Origin: [Actinomadura] parvosata subsp. kistnae
GTDB taxonomy: Bacteria; Actinomycetota; Actinomycetes; Streptosporangiales; Streptosporangiaceae
Assembly (NCBI RefSeq): GCF_900323885.1
Contig: NZ_OOHJ01000015.1
Span: 992,001-1,056,000, forward strand
Length of the DNA stretch: 64,000 nucleotides
Direction: 5' to 3'
The position numbers and the translations under genes are program-made. The notes below the pieces were generated by a model. It made no database searches. It saw nothing but the letters and a program-made list of their open reading frames with translations, and was not told where the DNA came from. Positions 1-8,398 of this stretch are shown piece by piece. How positions within the stretch are numbered: position 1 is the first letter of the stretch; each line of letters opens with the position of its first letter.

Positions 1-104
1 CCGCGCATCACGCCGGCGAGGTCAGGCAGCACCTCCATGCCTTCATTCGGGCCTCACGGCGCCGTCACCACACCCACATCTCCTCCCACCGAAGGAGCGG
101 TCCC

Positions 105-650
105 ATGAAGCGCTACGTCCTGACCGGCACCCCGGGAGCCGGCAAGACGGCGATCCTGCGCCGGCTGGAGCTCGACGGCCACACCGTCGTCGAGGAGGCG
201 GCCACCGACGTCATCGCGCTGCGCCACGCCGAGGGCGACGAGGAGCCGTGGGCGAGCCCGTCCTTCGTGACGGACGTCGTCACCCTGCAGCGCCGCCGCC
301 AGGAACGCGCCGCCGCCCTCCCCGGCGACGTGCAGTTCTACGACCGCTCGCCCCTCTGCACTTACGCCCTGGCCACCTACCTCGGCCACCCCGTCCCGGA
401 CGCCCTGACCCACGAGCTGGAACGCATCAAGGAGCAACGCGTCTATGAGCGGACGGTCCTGTTCGTGTGCAGCCCCGGCTTCGTCACCCCGACCGCCGCG
501 CGCCGGATCACGTACGAGGAGGCGCTCCGCTTCGAACGCATCCACCGTGACACCTACACCGCGTTCGGCTACGACTGCGTCCCGATCCCCACGGGACCAC
601 TGACCGACAGGGTGGCGACGGTGGCGGCGCGACTCGGGACCGCTCCATGA
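105..650 (+). CDS. Small P-loop ATPase, AAA_28 type
   Basis: A 181-residue protein with a Walker A motif GTPGAGKT at residues 8-15, directly after the first predicted beta strand. This is the layout of AAA_28/NadR-like ATPases that resemble nucleoside and deoxynucleoside kinases. An acidic segment VVEEAATD near residues 30-37 and a C-terminal segment rich in aromatic residues fit that family. The ATG at 105 has GAAGGAG about seven bases upstream. Nothing nearby indicates the substrate, and the next gene on the same strand starts about 100 bases later and encodes an unrelated secreted enzyme, so a shared operon is doubtful. The fold call is secure; the reaction (phosphoryl transfer to a small molecule, or a regulatory ATPase) is not known. 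Confidence 0.8.
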   Translation: MKRYVLTGTPGAGKTAILRRLELDGHTVVEEAATDVIALRHAEGDEEPWASPSFVTDVVTLQRRRQERAAALPGDVQFYDRSPLCTYALATYLGHPVPDALTHELERIKEQRVYERTVLFVCSPGFVTPTAARRITYEEALRFERIHRDTYTAFGYDCVPIPTGPLTDRVATVAARLGTAP

Positions 651-754
651 CCACCGCCGCCCCACGACGGAGGCCCCGTTCGACTGATCGTTCACGCCAC
701 CGTCATCCGCTTCTGTCATGATCCACTGGATCTCGTCACAGCAACAGGAGCAGA

Positions 755-2578
755 ATGACCGCGTTAGCGCGCCGTGCGGCCCGTACCGTCCTCACGATCG
801 GACTGGCCACCGCGACGATCTGGACGGCGGGCGCCCCGTCGCAGGCCGCCACCTCAGCCACCATCGCAGCCGCCACCCCTGCCGCGACCTCAGCCATCAC
901 CCCCGCCGCCGTCTCGGTGGACTTCACCAAGCCGATCCGCGCCCTCTCCCCCACCGACTACGGCATCGGCATCACCGGTTACGGCAGCGGCTCGTACATC
1001 ACGAACGACCCCCGGCACCGCGAGCTCCTCACCGATCTCGCGCCGGGCCGGATGCGCATCGAGCTGCACTACGAACGCCCCGGCGACCACACCAGCCCCA
1101 TCGTCTGCGGCGGCTACAAGTGCGACACGACGGTCACCGGTGACGCCTGGATCGCGGCGATCCGGGACCTCGGCGCGGAGCCGGTGGTCATCCTCCAGGT
1201 GGACGGCCGCCAGAGCGCCGAGGTGAACCGCGCCGACGCCGTCGCCCTCTATCGCCACTTCGCCGCCTCCGGCACGCCGGTGCGGCGCTTCATCCTGGGC
1301 AACGAGCTGAACTGCGCCTGCACCCCGGAGAAGCCCGAGATGCCGGCCACCGAGTACAGCGCCCGCTTCAACCTGATCGCCGACGCCCTGAACGCGGAGG
1401 ACCCGCAGGTGACCGTCGGCGGCCCCGCCACGGCCTGGAACGATCACTCCTACATCAGGACGTTCCTGGAGGGCTCCGGCGACCGGGTCGACTTCCTCGA
1501 CTACCACGACTACGGCAACGGCAGCGAGACCGTCTCCGACGCGGACCTGCTGACCACCGTCGTCCGCGCGTACGAGACGGATCTGAAGGCGGTGAGCGCG
1601 CTGGCGGAGTCGGTGCTCGGGCGCAGGATCGACATCCAGATCGGCGAGTTCAACTCCGACTACGACGACCCGGGCGGCGCGCGCACGCTCACCCACTTCA
1701 ACACGCTGTGGGGCGCCGCCGCGCTGGGCCGGATCCTGCACGCGGGCGCCGCCGCCTACCAGTACGGCGACAAGAACGGCCAGCTCGGCCTGACCAGCAC
1801 GAACGGCGAGGGCGGCATCCCGCGCAGCGAGCCGCTGCCGATCTACCACGGCATCGGCATGTTCACCGGCGAGGGCCGGTTCCGCCCGTTCGGCACGACC
1901 ATGGTCGAGGCCACGGCGGACACCCCGCTCCTGCACACGTTCGCCTCGGACGGGGCCAAGAACGTCGTCCTCGTCAACACCGCCACCGAGCCCCTGGAGA
2001 CCACGCTCACCTTCACCGGCCTGACGGCGGGCACGGCAGCGGCATGGCAGAGCACCGCCACCGAGTGGACCCCGCACCACACCGCCACGACCCCCATCAC
2101 GGCCGGCAAGACCACCCTCACCCTCCCCGCCCGCTCGGTCACGACGCTGGTCATCCAGGAGCAGGGCCTGTCCGCCACCTACTTCGACAACGCCGACCTG
2201 ACTGCCCCGAAGCTCACCCGCGTCGACCCCGGCGTGAACTTCGACTGGGGCTCCGGCACCCCGGATCCCGCCATCGCCCCCGACACCTTCAGCGTCCGCT
2301 GGACCGGCAAGGTGATCGCCGACCGCGCGGAGACGTACACGTTCATCACGACCAGCGACGACGGCGTGCGCCTGTGGGTGGACGGCACCCTCGTGGTGGA
2401 CGCCTGGACCGACCACTCGAAACGCGATGACAGCGGCCAGATCGCGCTGACGGCCGGCCCGCACGCCATCAGGATGGAGTTCTACGACAGCGGCTACGAC
2501 GCGATCGCCCAGCTCCACTGGTCGAGCCCGTCGATCCAGCGCCAGCTCGTCCCGGCGGCGAAGCTGCTGACGGGGTGA
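755..2578 (+). CDS. Secreted glycoside-hydrolase-like protein with C-terminal PA14 domain
   Basis: A 607-residue exported protein. Residues 1-31 form a Sec-type signal peptide (arginines, a hydrophobic core, then PSQAA) followed by an Ala/Thr-rich stretch to about residue 50. Residues 55-390 look like a clan GH-A TIM-barrel glycosidase: GNEL places a candidate acid/base at E184, and QIGEFN places a candidate nucleophile at E298 on a later strand. A beta-sandwich follows, and residues 460-600 match a PA14 domain (GLSATYFDN near its start, TSDDGVRLWVDG in the middle), a carbohydrate-binding beta-barrel. The natural substrate cannot be read from the sequence; GH39/GH44-like families are the closest in feel. 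The protein is likely released to degrade plant or microbial polysaccharide. The ATG at 755 follows AACAGGAGCAGA, a good ribosome site. Confidence 0.75.
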   Translation: MTALARRAARTVLTIGLATATIWTAGAPSQAATSATIAAATPAATSAITPAAVSVDFTKPIRALSPTDYGIGITGYGSGSYITNDPRHRELLTDLAPGRMRIELHYERPGDHTSPIVCGGYKCDTTVTGDAWIAAIRDLGAEPVVILQVDGRQSAEVNRADAVALYRHFAASGTPVRRFILGNELNCACTPEKPEMPATEYSARFNLIADALNAEDPQVTVGGPATAWNDHSYIRTFLEGSGDRVDFLDYHDYGNGSETVSDADLLTTVVRAYETDLKAVSALAESVLGRRIDIQIGEFNSDYDDPGGARTLTHFNTLWGAAALGRILHAGAAAYQYGDKNGQLGLTSTNGEGGIPRSEPLPIYHGIGMFTGEGRFRPFGTTMVEATADTPLLHTFASDGAKNVVLVNTATEPLETTLTFTGLTAGTAAAWQSTATEWTPHHTATTPITAGKTTLTLPARSVTTLVIQEQGLSATYFDNADLTAPKLTRVDPGVNFDWGSGTPDPAIAPDTFSVRWTGKVIADRAETYTFITTSDDGVRLWVDGTLVVDAWTDHSKRDDSGQIALTAGPHAIRMEFYDSGYDAIAQLHWSSPSIQRQLVPAAKLLTG

Positions 2579-2647
2579 GGTGAACGGTGTCCGCGCGGGC
2601 ATCTTCTGCCCGCGGCCCTTTGAAACAACTCGCCGGAGTTTGACTGC

Positions 2648-2673
2648 ATGACACTATGATGGTGTCATATAGT
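2648..2673. promoter_or_regulatory. Palindromic operator overlapping the fic promoter
   Basis: ATGACAC at 2648-2654 and GTGTCAT at 2662-2668 form a perfect 7-bp inverted repeat with a 7-base spacer. The spacer contains TATGAT (2655-2660), a near-consensus -10 box. A second pair, ACTAT (2653-2657) and ATAGT (2669-2673), overlaps it. The stretch is clearly AT-richer than its surroundings and ends two bases before the Fic start codon, so the transcript may have almost no leader. The arrangement fits repression of the promoter by a dimeric protein; the repressor is not identified. Confidence 0.55.
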
Positions 2674-2674
2674 C

Positions 2675-3808
2675 ATGCTCTATAGCACGCCGCGCCTGGA
2701 CAAGGCGGATCTGCAGGCCCTTGAGGACATCGAGCGCATGCGGCATGACCTACGCTTGCATCTGCGCCCTCAGGCGCGGTGGACGAAACAACTCCGCAGG
2801 AGCCTCACCGCAAGGGCGATCGTCGGCTCCAACACGATCGAGGGATATGCGGCTTCCGTCGACGACGTCGAAGCGCTCATGGCCGGCGAAGAACCACTGG
2901 AGTCCAGCGAGAGCACCCGCAGAGAGCTGGAAGGTTACCAGCGAGCCATGACCTACATCCAAGGCTTGGCCGATGCCGGCGAACAATTCCGCTATGACCT
3001 CGGCCTGCTGAACGGGCTCCACTTCATGATCCAGGAACCCCACACGAACAAACGCCCAGGACGCCTCCGCCAAGGGCCCGTCTACGTCACCAGCCCCGAC
3101 GATCCCGCCTTCCCCGCCTACACCGGACCGGACCCCGAATCGGTGCCGGGCCTGATGAATGAGCTGGTCGAATGGCTGAACGAGGGAGACCTGGACGCGC
3201 CGGTGCACGTCCGAGCCTCCATGGCGCACCTCAACCTGGTGAAGATCCACCCGTGGGCGGACGGCAACGGCCGCATGTCCCGGGCTCTGTCCACGTTGGT
3301 GTTCGCGCGCGAGGCCGTGCTGCCCGCCGAGTTCTCCTCGATCGAGGAATGGCTCGGCCGAGGCCAGAACACGTACGCCTACTACCAGATTCTGCAAGAG
3401 GTGGGCGGCCCGGTTTGGAGCCCCGAACGAGACACCCACCCGTGGATCACGTTCTGCTTGCGAGCGCACCATTTCCAGGCGCAGCAGGCCAAGCGTCGTG
3501 TCGATCTGCTCAGCCGGGCCTGGCGGGAGCTGTCCACCGCCATGGCCGACGCCGGCCTCGATGACCGCACCGTCTTCGCGCTCCTGCCGGCCTTCTGGTC
3601 CTCCCGTGTCCGGCGCACGGTCTACCAGCAGGACGCGGATCTGAGCCCGCAGCAGGCCGTACGCGACATCCGCGAGTTGTGCCGGCGGGGATGGCTGACC
3701 CCTCAGGGCCAGGCCAGAGGCCGCTACTACGTGGCGGGGCCTTCCATGCAGCCGGTCCTTGAGTCCGTTCAGCAATCCACGAAGCCTTACGTGGACCCTT
3801 ACCGATGA
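2675..3808 (+). CDS. Fic family protein, class II (N-terminal inhibitory helix)
   Basis: A 377-residue Fic enzyme, which in this family transfers AMP or another nucleotide phosphate onto target proteins. The core motif HPWADGNGRMSR starts at H192 and contains the catalytic histidine and the phosphate-binding GNGR loop. SNTIEG at residues 52-57 matches the inhibitory (S/T)xxxE(G/N) motif, so the enzyme should be autoinhibited by E56 until released. A Fic_N-like region precedes the core, and a winged-helix-like segment (about residues 300-365, ending with a wing at QARGRYYV) follows and may bind DNA. No antitoxin gene sits beside it, consistent with the built-in inhibitor. The start is placed at ATG 2675, immediately after the palindrome; no Shine-Dalgarno sequence is evident, so leaderless translation is possible. 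Confidence 0.88.
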   Translation: MLYSTPRLDKADLQALEDIERMRHDLRLHLRPQARWTKQLRRSLTARAIVGSNTIEGYAASVDDVEALMAGEEPLESSESTRRELEGYQRAMTYIQGLADAGEQFRYDLGLLNGLHFMIQEPHTNKRPGRLRQGPVYVTSPDDPAFPAYTGPDPESVPGLMNELVEWLNEGDLDAPVHVRASMAHLNLVKIHPWADGNGRMSRALSTLVFAREAVLPAEFSSIEEWLGRGQNTYAYYQILQEVGGPVWSPERDTHPWITFCLRAHHFQAQQAKRRVDLLSRAWRELSTAMADAGLDDRTVFALLPAFWSSRVRRTVYQQDADLSPQQAVRDIRELCRRGWLTPQGQARGRYYVAGPSMQPVLESVQQSTKPYVDPYR

Positions 3809-3898
3809 TTCTTCGGTGATCGTTGAAACAGGGTTTTCCGACGAAGGAAACGGCTACCGTCGCAGGACGCTGATGCGAATCTCGTACATGGGGGCACG

Positions 3899-4228
3899 GT
3901 GGCACATCGAAGAATCGTGTTGGTCGCGGTCGCACTCGCCGGCGGGCTGTTCACAGCGACAAGCGGGTGCGCGGCCGAGCCGCCGTCGCTGCGGGAGCGG
4001 CTCATTCAGGATCTGAAGAGGAACCCCCAGTACAAGGATTACTCGGACAAGCAACTGGAGTGCGTGGCCGACGTCTCCATCAAGTACACCAAGCCCGAGG
4101 CGATCGAGCAGGTCATGAAGGGGGAGACGCCTGCCGACAGCGGCTGGAAGGACGGGGTGGACGGCCGCGCGGTCACCAGGGATTTCATGGCGTGCACCGG
4201 GCCGATCGTGCCTTCGCCGACCAACTGA
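3899..4228 (+). CDS. Small putative lipoprotein
   Basis: A 109-residue protein of unknown function starting at GTG 3899. Residues 1-23 form a signal sequence (HRR, then VLVAVALAGGLF) and TSGC places a candidate lipidated cysteine at residue 24. The -3 position is Thr rather than the usual Leu/Val, so lipidation is likely but not certain. The mature part contains two further cysteines (QLECVAD and DFMACTG) that could form a disulfide outside the cell. A helix-rich segment (SLRERLIQDLKRNPQYKDYS) is followed by a short compact domain. I recognise no family. It stands alone on the plus strand between the Fic gene and a short ORF. Confidence 0.6.
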   Translation: MAHRRIVLVAVALAGGLFTATSGCAAEPPSLRERLIQDLKRNPQYKDYSDKQLECVADVSIKYTKPEAIEQVMKGETPADSGWKDGVDGRAVTRDFMACTGPIVPSPTN

Positions 4229-4353
4229 GCCTCGGCCGGCTTCTCCAATCTGGACCTGCGGAATGCGTTCTGGCCTAGGGTCGCGAGAGTGAGCACCAGC
4301 CGTCCTGACGCCGTCACCTTCCGGCGCCCTGGGAAGAGGAGCGCGATCTGACG

Positions 4354-4587
4354 TTGACCACCGCATCCGGGTGGGTTCGCCACCTTTCATGGAACGAACG
4401 GCGGGCCTTCGCGCTCGAACTCGTCGAAGCACTGTCCGGCCCGGCCGCAGTGGATGTCGGCGTGGCCGCTCGGGAGGTCGTCGCGGGCTGGCGGGCCACT
4501 GCCAGGATCAAGGCCGATCCTTTGGAGTACGCCAAGGCCCGGGAAGCCACCAGCGGTGACTTCGGGGAAGTGCAGGTCTCGGCGTAG
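4354..4587 (+). CDS. Short hypothetical protein
   Basis: A 77-residue ORF with a TTG start at 4354. AAGAGGAG lies at 4334-4341, about twelve bases upstream, which is a little long but usable. The product is mostly helical (WNERRAFALELVEAL, then VAAREVVAGWRATARIKAD) and ends DFGEVQVSA. I do not recognise a family. Codon third positions are mostly G or C, as expected for a translated gene here, but the short length and weak start keep confidence modest. It is followed by a repeat-filled intergenic stretch, and its downstream neighbour lies on the opposite strand. Confidence 0.45.
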   Translation: MTTASGWVRHLSWNERRAFALELVEALSGPAAVDVGVAAREVVAGWRATARIKADPLEYAKAREATSGDFGEVQVSA

Positions 4588-4914
4588 GCCGGATGCGGGC
4601 GATCGGGCTGCGGTCTTACCGTTCTCACCGAGGACGCACCGGTGGGTCCATGCCGGGTCAAGGCCCGGGGGTGCAGGGGGCCGGGAGGCCCCTTGCCTGC
4701 GGGGGCGCGGCGAATGCCGCGACCCCGCGATGAACACAGCCCGAGCCGAAGGCGAGGCCCTTCGGTTCGGGGTGGGCTCCCAACGGCCCACCCGGTAAAT
4801 GGGATTGGGGCGGGCGCGCTTGTGAAGGACAGCCCGAGCCGAAGGCGAGGCCCTCCGGTTCGGGGCGGGCTCCCAACGGCCGGCCCCGCGATCGGGATTC
4901 GGGTGGGTGCCGGG
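4588..4914. repeat. Intergenic stretch with two copies of a hairpin-forming repeat
   Basis: This 327-base gap holds a 52-base direct repeat at 4737-4788 and 4830-4881, with 50 of 52 positions identical. Within each copy CCGAAGG and CCTTCGG (or CCTCCGG) face each other across six bases, and GGGTGGGC pairs with GCCCACCC in copy one, so both can fold as stem-loops. Read on the minus strand the repeat begins right at the ceoC stop codon with CCCACCCGAATCCCG. A shorter relative with the same opening follows the methyltransferase stop at 11337. No convincing gene is seen in the gap. Confidence 0.75.
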
Positions 4915-5574
4915 TCAGTGCTGGGACAGGAGGTGGGCGAGCTCCTGTTCCACCTCCTGGTTGGCCACGAACAGCAGTTCGTCCCCCGCCTCCAGCGGGT
5001 CGTCGGCCGTGGGGACGAGGACGCGGCCTTCGCGCAGGATCGCCACCAGGGCGGCGTCCACGGGCCAGGGGACGGAGCCGGCGCGCTGGCCCACCACGGG
5101 TGCGTCCTCGGCGAGGGTGAGCTCGACGAGGTTGGCCTGGCCTTGGCGGAAGGTCATGAGGCGGACGAGGTCGCCGACGCTGACGGCTTCTTCGACGAGG
5201 GCGCTGAGCAGGCGTGGGGTGGAGACGGCGACGTCGACGCCCCAGGACTCGTTGAACAGCCATTCGTTGTTGGGGTGGTTGATGCGGGCGACGACGCGCG
5301 GCACGCCGTACTCGGTCTTGGCGAGCAGGGAGACGACGAGGTTGACCTTGTCGTCGCCGGAGGAGGCGACGACGACGTGGCAGTTGTTGAGGCCGGCTTC
5401 GTCGAGTGAGGCGATCTCGCAGGCGTCGGCGAGGAGCCATTCGGCACGCGGCACGCTGTCGATCTTGATGGCTCGGGGGTCGTTGTCGATGAGCAGGACT
5501 TCGTGGCCGTTCTCCAGGAGTTCGGCCGCGATGGAGCGGCCCACGGCGCCCGCTCCGGCGATGGCGACGCGCAT
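4915..5574 (-). CDS. ceoC: TrkA-type potassium channel/transporter gating subunit (CeoC-like)
   Basis: A 219-residue cytosolic K+-transport regulator. Residues 1-125 form an RCK_N Rossmann fold: AGAGAVG (residues 6-12) binds the dinucleotide, LLIDNDP ends the second strand with the adenine-ribose acidic residue, and a VVVASSGDD segment follows. Residues 135-219 are a TrkA_C ligand domain (LVELTLAEDAPVVGQ, LRPT-like VLVPTADDPLEAGDELLFVA). Proteins of this kind sense NAD(H), ATP or c-di-AMP and gate a membrane partner. It starts one base after the stop of the upstream ceoB gene (TGAGATG), so the pair is translationally coupled and probably forms a hetero-octameric ring. The membrane partner is most likely the KimA-like protein encoded divergently. 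No TrkH pore gene is in the window. Confidence 0.9.
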   Translation of the reverse strand: MRVAIAGAGAVGRSIAAELLENGHEVLLIDNDPRAIKIDSVPRAEWLLADACEIASLDEAGLNNCHVVVASSGDDKVNLVVSLLAKTEYGVPRVVARINHPNNEWLFNESWGVDVAVSTPRLLSALVEEAVSVGDLVRLMTFRQGQANLVELTLAEDAPVVGQRAGSVPWPVDAALVAILREGRVLVPTADDPLEAGDELLFVANQEVEQELAHLLSQH

Positions 5575-5575
5575 C

Positions 5576-6253
5576 TCACTCGTCCTCTTCCGGTGCCGCG
5601 GCGAGCACCTTGTTGATCCGGTCCATGTCGTTCTCCGCGGCGATGACGTGCAGCACGTCGCCTTCTTGGACGACGGTGTCGTCGCTGATGGTGACGGCTT
5701 CGCCCATGCGGTTGATGAAGGCGGCGCGGGCGCGGGCGCGGGTTTCGAGGTCGGTGACGCGGGTGCCGATCCATGAGCCGTGGACGGTGACCTCGGCGAG
5801 GACGACGGTGCCGGTGGGGTCGCGCCAGAGTGGTTCGGCGCCTTCGGGGAGGATGCGGCGCATGATCTGGTCGGCGGTCCAGCGGACGGTGGCGACGGTG
5901 GGGATGCCGAGCCGCTGGTAGACCTCGGCGCGGCGGGGGTCGTAGATGCGGGCGACGACGTTGTCGACGCCGAACGTCTCGCGCGCCACGCGGGCGGAGA
6001 TGATGTTGGAGTTGTCGCCGCTGGAGACGGCGACGAAGGCGGCGGCGGATTCGACGCCGGCTTCGGTGAGCACGTCGCGATCGAAGCCCACGCCGGTCAC
6101 CCGCCGCCCGCGGAACCCGGCGCGCAGCCGGCGGAACGCCTGCGGGTCCCGGTCGATGATGGCGACGGAATGTCCGCTGTCTTCGAGGATGTGGGCGAGG
6201 GTCGATCCGACCCGGCCACATCCCATGATCACTATATGCATTTCCCCCCGCAT
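5576..6253 (-). CDS. ceoB: TrkA-type potassium uptake regulatory subunit (CeoB-like)
   Basis: A 225-residue RCK protein. HIVIMGCGRVGS gives the glycine-rich dinucleotide loop, VAIIDRDP the acidic end of the second strand, and residues 140-215 form a TrkA_C domain ending in EEDE. Two starts are possible: ATG 6253 (adding MRGE) and ATG 6241 (MHIVIMG), the latter being closer to the usual family start. The G-run between them sits too near the second ATG to decide. The gene is first in a two-gene operon with ceoC and is divergent from the KimA-like transporter across about 70-90 bases, so both sides probably share regulation. The function in Mycobacterium is K+ uptake control; here it is inferred from family and context. 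Confidence 0.9.
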   Translation of the reverse strand: MRGEMHIVIMGCGRVGSTLAHILEDSGHSVAIIDRDPQAFRRLRAGFRGRRVTGVGFDRDVLTEAGVESAAAFVAVSSGDNSNIISARVARETFGVDNVVARIYDPRRAEVYQRLGIPTVATVRWTADQIMRRILPEGAEPLWRDPTGTVVLAEVTVHGSWIGTRVTDLETRARARAAFINRMGEAVTISDDTVVQEGDVLHVIAAENDMDRINKVLAAAPEEDE

Positions 6254-6344
6254 CGTCAGCGGTCGGCCGGTTGCTGGACACCAGTATGGCCCCAGGGGGG
6301 AGCGCCGCGTTTAGGGCCTCGGCATGCGGCTAGCATCTCGTTAC

Positions 6345-8396
6345 GTGGCGAAGGTAACGGATCTTGTCAAACGCTTGCTCGTGGGGCGCGCCCTGCGAAG
6401 CGGGCAGCTCCACGAGCAACTACTCCCCAAACGGATCGCTCTGCCGGTCTTCGCGAGCGACGCGCTGTCGTCCGTCGCGTACGCGCCTCAGGAGATTCTG
6501 GTCATTCTTTCTCTGGCCGGGGTCTCCTTCTACTCCTTCAGCCCTTGGGTGGCCATCGCCGTCGTGGTCGTGATGCTCACGGTCGTGGCCTCGTACCGGC
6601 AGAATGTGCACGCTTATCCCAGCGGCGGCGGCGACTACGAGGTCGCCACCACGAACCTCGGCAAGAACGCGGGCCTGACCGTGGCCAGCGCGCTCATGGT
6701 CGACTACGTGCTGACGGTCGCGGTGTCCGTCGCGAACGGCGTCGACTATGTCGGCGCGACGATCCCGTTCGTGGGTCAGCACAAGCCCGCCGTGGCCATC
6801 GTCATCGTGATCCTGCTCACCGTGGTCAACCTGCGCGGCATCCGCGAGTCCGGCGCCGCCTTCGCCATTCCCACGTACGCGTTCATGATCGCCGTTCTTG
6901 GCCTGATCGCCTGGGGCGGGTTCCGGCTGCTGGTGCTGCACGAGGACCTGGAGGCGCCGAGCGCGCATTTCACGATCGAGCCCGAGCAGCACAACCTGAC
7001 CGCCTTCGCCGCGGCGTTCCTGGTGCTGCGCGCGTTCTCGTCGGGGTGTGCGGCGCTGACGGGTGTGGAGGCGATCAGCAACGGCGTGCCGGCGTTCAGG
7101 AAGCCGAAGAGCAAGAACGCGGCCACGACGCTGCTGATGATGGGCCTGGTCGCGATCACGATGTTCAGCGGCATCATCGCGCTCGGCCTGGCGTCGGGGG
7201 TGAAGGTGGCCGAGCCGTCGGTGGTCGCCGAGGACCTGCTCATGCCCGGCGGCACGCCGGTGGGCCCGGGCTACTACCAGCAGCCGATCATCGCGCAGGT
7301 GGCCGACGCCGTGTTCGGGGGCGGGTCGCTGCCGTTCATCGTGATCTCGGCGGTGACGGCGCTGATCCTGTTCCTGGCGGCGAACACGGCCTTCAACGGC
7401 TTCCCGGTGCTCGGCTCGATCCTGGCGCAGGACCGTTACCTGCCGCGCCAGCTGCACACGCGGGGTGACCGGCTGGCCTTCTCCAACGGCATCATCATCC
7501 TGGCGCTGGGCGCGTGCCTGCTGCTGTGGGGGTTCCAGGCGGACGTGAGCCGGCTGCTGAACCTGTACATCGTCGGCGTGTTCGTCTCGTTCACGCTGAG
7601 CCAGACCGGCATGGTCATCCACTGGACCCGCCACCTGAAGACCGAGACCGACCCGAAGGTCCGCCACCAGATGCACCGCTCCCGCGTGATCAACTTCTTC
7701 GGCGGGGTCATGACGGGGCTGGTGCTGATCGTCGTACTGCTGACGAAGTTCCTGGTCGGGGCGTGGATCGTGGTGATCGCGATGCCGATCCTGTTCTTGA
7801 TGATGAAGGGGATCCGGCGCCACTACGACAAGGTGGCCGCCGAGCTGGAGCTCACCGAGGACTACGAGCCGGCCATGCTGCCCGCGCGCAACCACACGAT
7901 CGTGCTCGTCTCGAAGATCCACAAGCCGACCATGCGGGCCCTCGCCTACGCGCGCGCCACCCGTCCGTCCACGCTGGAGGCCGTCACGGTCGGCGTGGAG
8001 GGCGACGAGGCGCGCAAGCTGCAGGAGGAGTGGGAGCGGCGCGGCATCCCGGTGCCGCTGAAGATGCTCGACTCGCCGTACCGGGAGATCACGCAGCCGA
8101 TCCTCGACTACGTCAAGGCCATCCGCCGGCGCTCGCCGCGCGACGTGGTGACGGTCTTCATCCCCGAGTACGTGGTCGGCCACTGGTGGGAGCACCTGCT
8201 GCACAACCAGAGCGCGCTGCGGCTGAAGGCGCGGCTGCTGTTCAAGCCCGGGGTGATGGTGACGAGCGTGCCGTGGCAGCTGCACTCGTCCGACCGGCTG
8301 CTGGGCAGGCCGGAGCCGTTCGCGCCGGGCGCGGTGCGGCGCCCGCCGTCGCAGCAGGCCGCCAAGCCGGAGCAGTTGGCCGACAAGCGCCCGTAA
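6345..8396 (+). CDS. KimA-like APC-family potassium transporter
   Basis: An APC-superfamily membrane protein with about twelve helices and a cytosolic C-terminal domain after residue 480. Segments I recall from the B. subtilis K+:H+ symporter KimA recur in order: SSVAYAPQ, SYRQN, YPSGGGDYE, VDYVLTVAVS, FSSGCAALTGVEAISN, FLAANTAFNGFP, RGDRLAFSNGII, FTLSQTGM and LHNQSALRL. This, plus the divergent TrkA pair, argues for potassium import rather than amino-acid transport. The open frame begins at ATG 6324, but GTG 6345 (M-AKVTDLVKRLL) matches the family N-terminus better. TAGCAT at 6331-6336 lies at a -10 distance from it, so the message may be leaderless. No c-di-AMP riboswitch fits in the short gap upstream, though c-di-AMP could still bind the C-terminal domain. 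The last codon is two bases from the convergent hydrolase gene. Confidence 0.85.
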   Translation: MAKVTDLVKRLLVGRALRSGQLHEQLLPKRIALPVFASDALSSVAYAPQEILVILSLAGVSFYSFSPWVAIAVVVVMLTVVASYRQNVHAYPSGGGDYEVATTNLGKNAGLTVASALMVDYVLTVAVSVANGVDYVGATIPFVGQHKPAVAIVIVILLTVVNLRGIRESGAAFAIPTYAFMIAVLGLIAWGGFRLLVLHEDLEAPSAHFTIEPEQHNLTAFAAAFLVLRAFSSGCAALTGVEAISNGVPAFRKPKSKNAATTLLMMGLVAITMFSGIIALGLASGVKVAEPSVVAEDLLMPGGTPVGPGYYQQPIIAQVADAVFGGGSLPFIVISAVTALILFLAANTAFNGFPVLGSILAQDRYLPRQLHTRGDRLAFSNGIIILALGACLLLWGFQADVSRLLNLYIVGVFVSFTLSQTGMVIHWTRHLKTETDPKVRHQMHRSRVINFFGGVMTGLVLIVVLLTKFLVGAWIVVIAMPILFLMMKGIRRHYDKVAAELELTEDYEPAMLPARNHTIVLVSKIHKPTMRALAYARATRPSTLEAVTVGVEGDEARKLQEEWERRGIPVPLKMLDSPYREITQPILDYVKAIRRRSPRDVVTVFIPEYVVGHWWEHLLHNQSALRLKARLLFKPGVMVTSVPWQLHSSDRLLGRPEPFAPGAVRRPPSQQAAKPEQLADKRP

Positions 8397-8398
8397 CG

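Noticed and set aside
1..38. Minus-strand start reading MEVLPDLAGVMR at the left edge
   Set aside because: Only twelve codons are inside the window and the ribosome site is weak, so a gene cannot be supported.
4737..4881. CRISPR array
   Set aside because: Only two repeat copies, the spacing is not spacer-like, and no cas genes are in the window; the units fold as hairpins at a gene end.
6254..6344. Possible c-di-AMP (ydaO-type) riboswitch before the KimA-like gene
   Set aside because: The divergent gap is too short for the structured RNA and no conserved core is visible.
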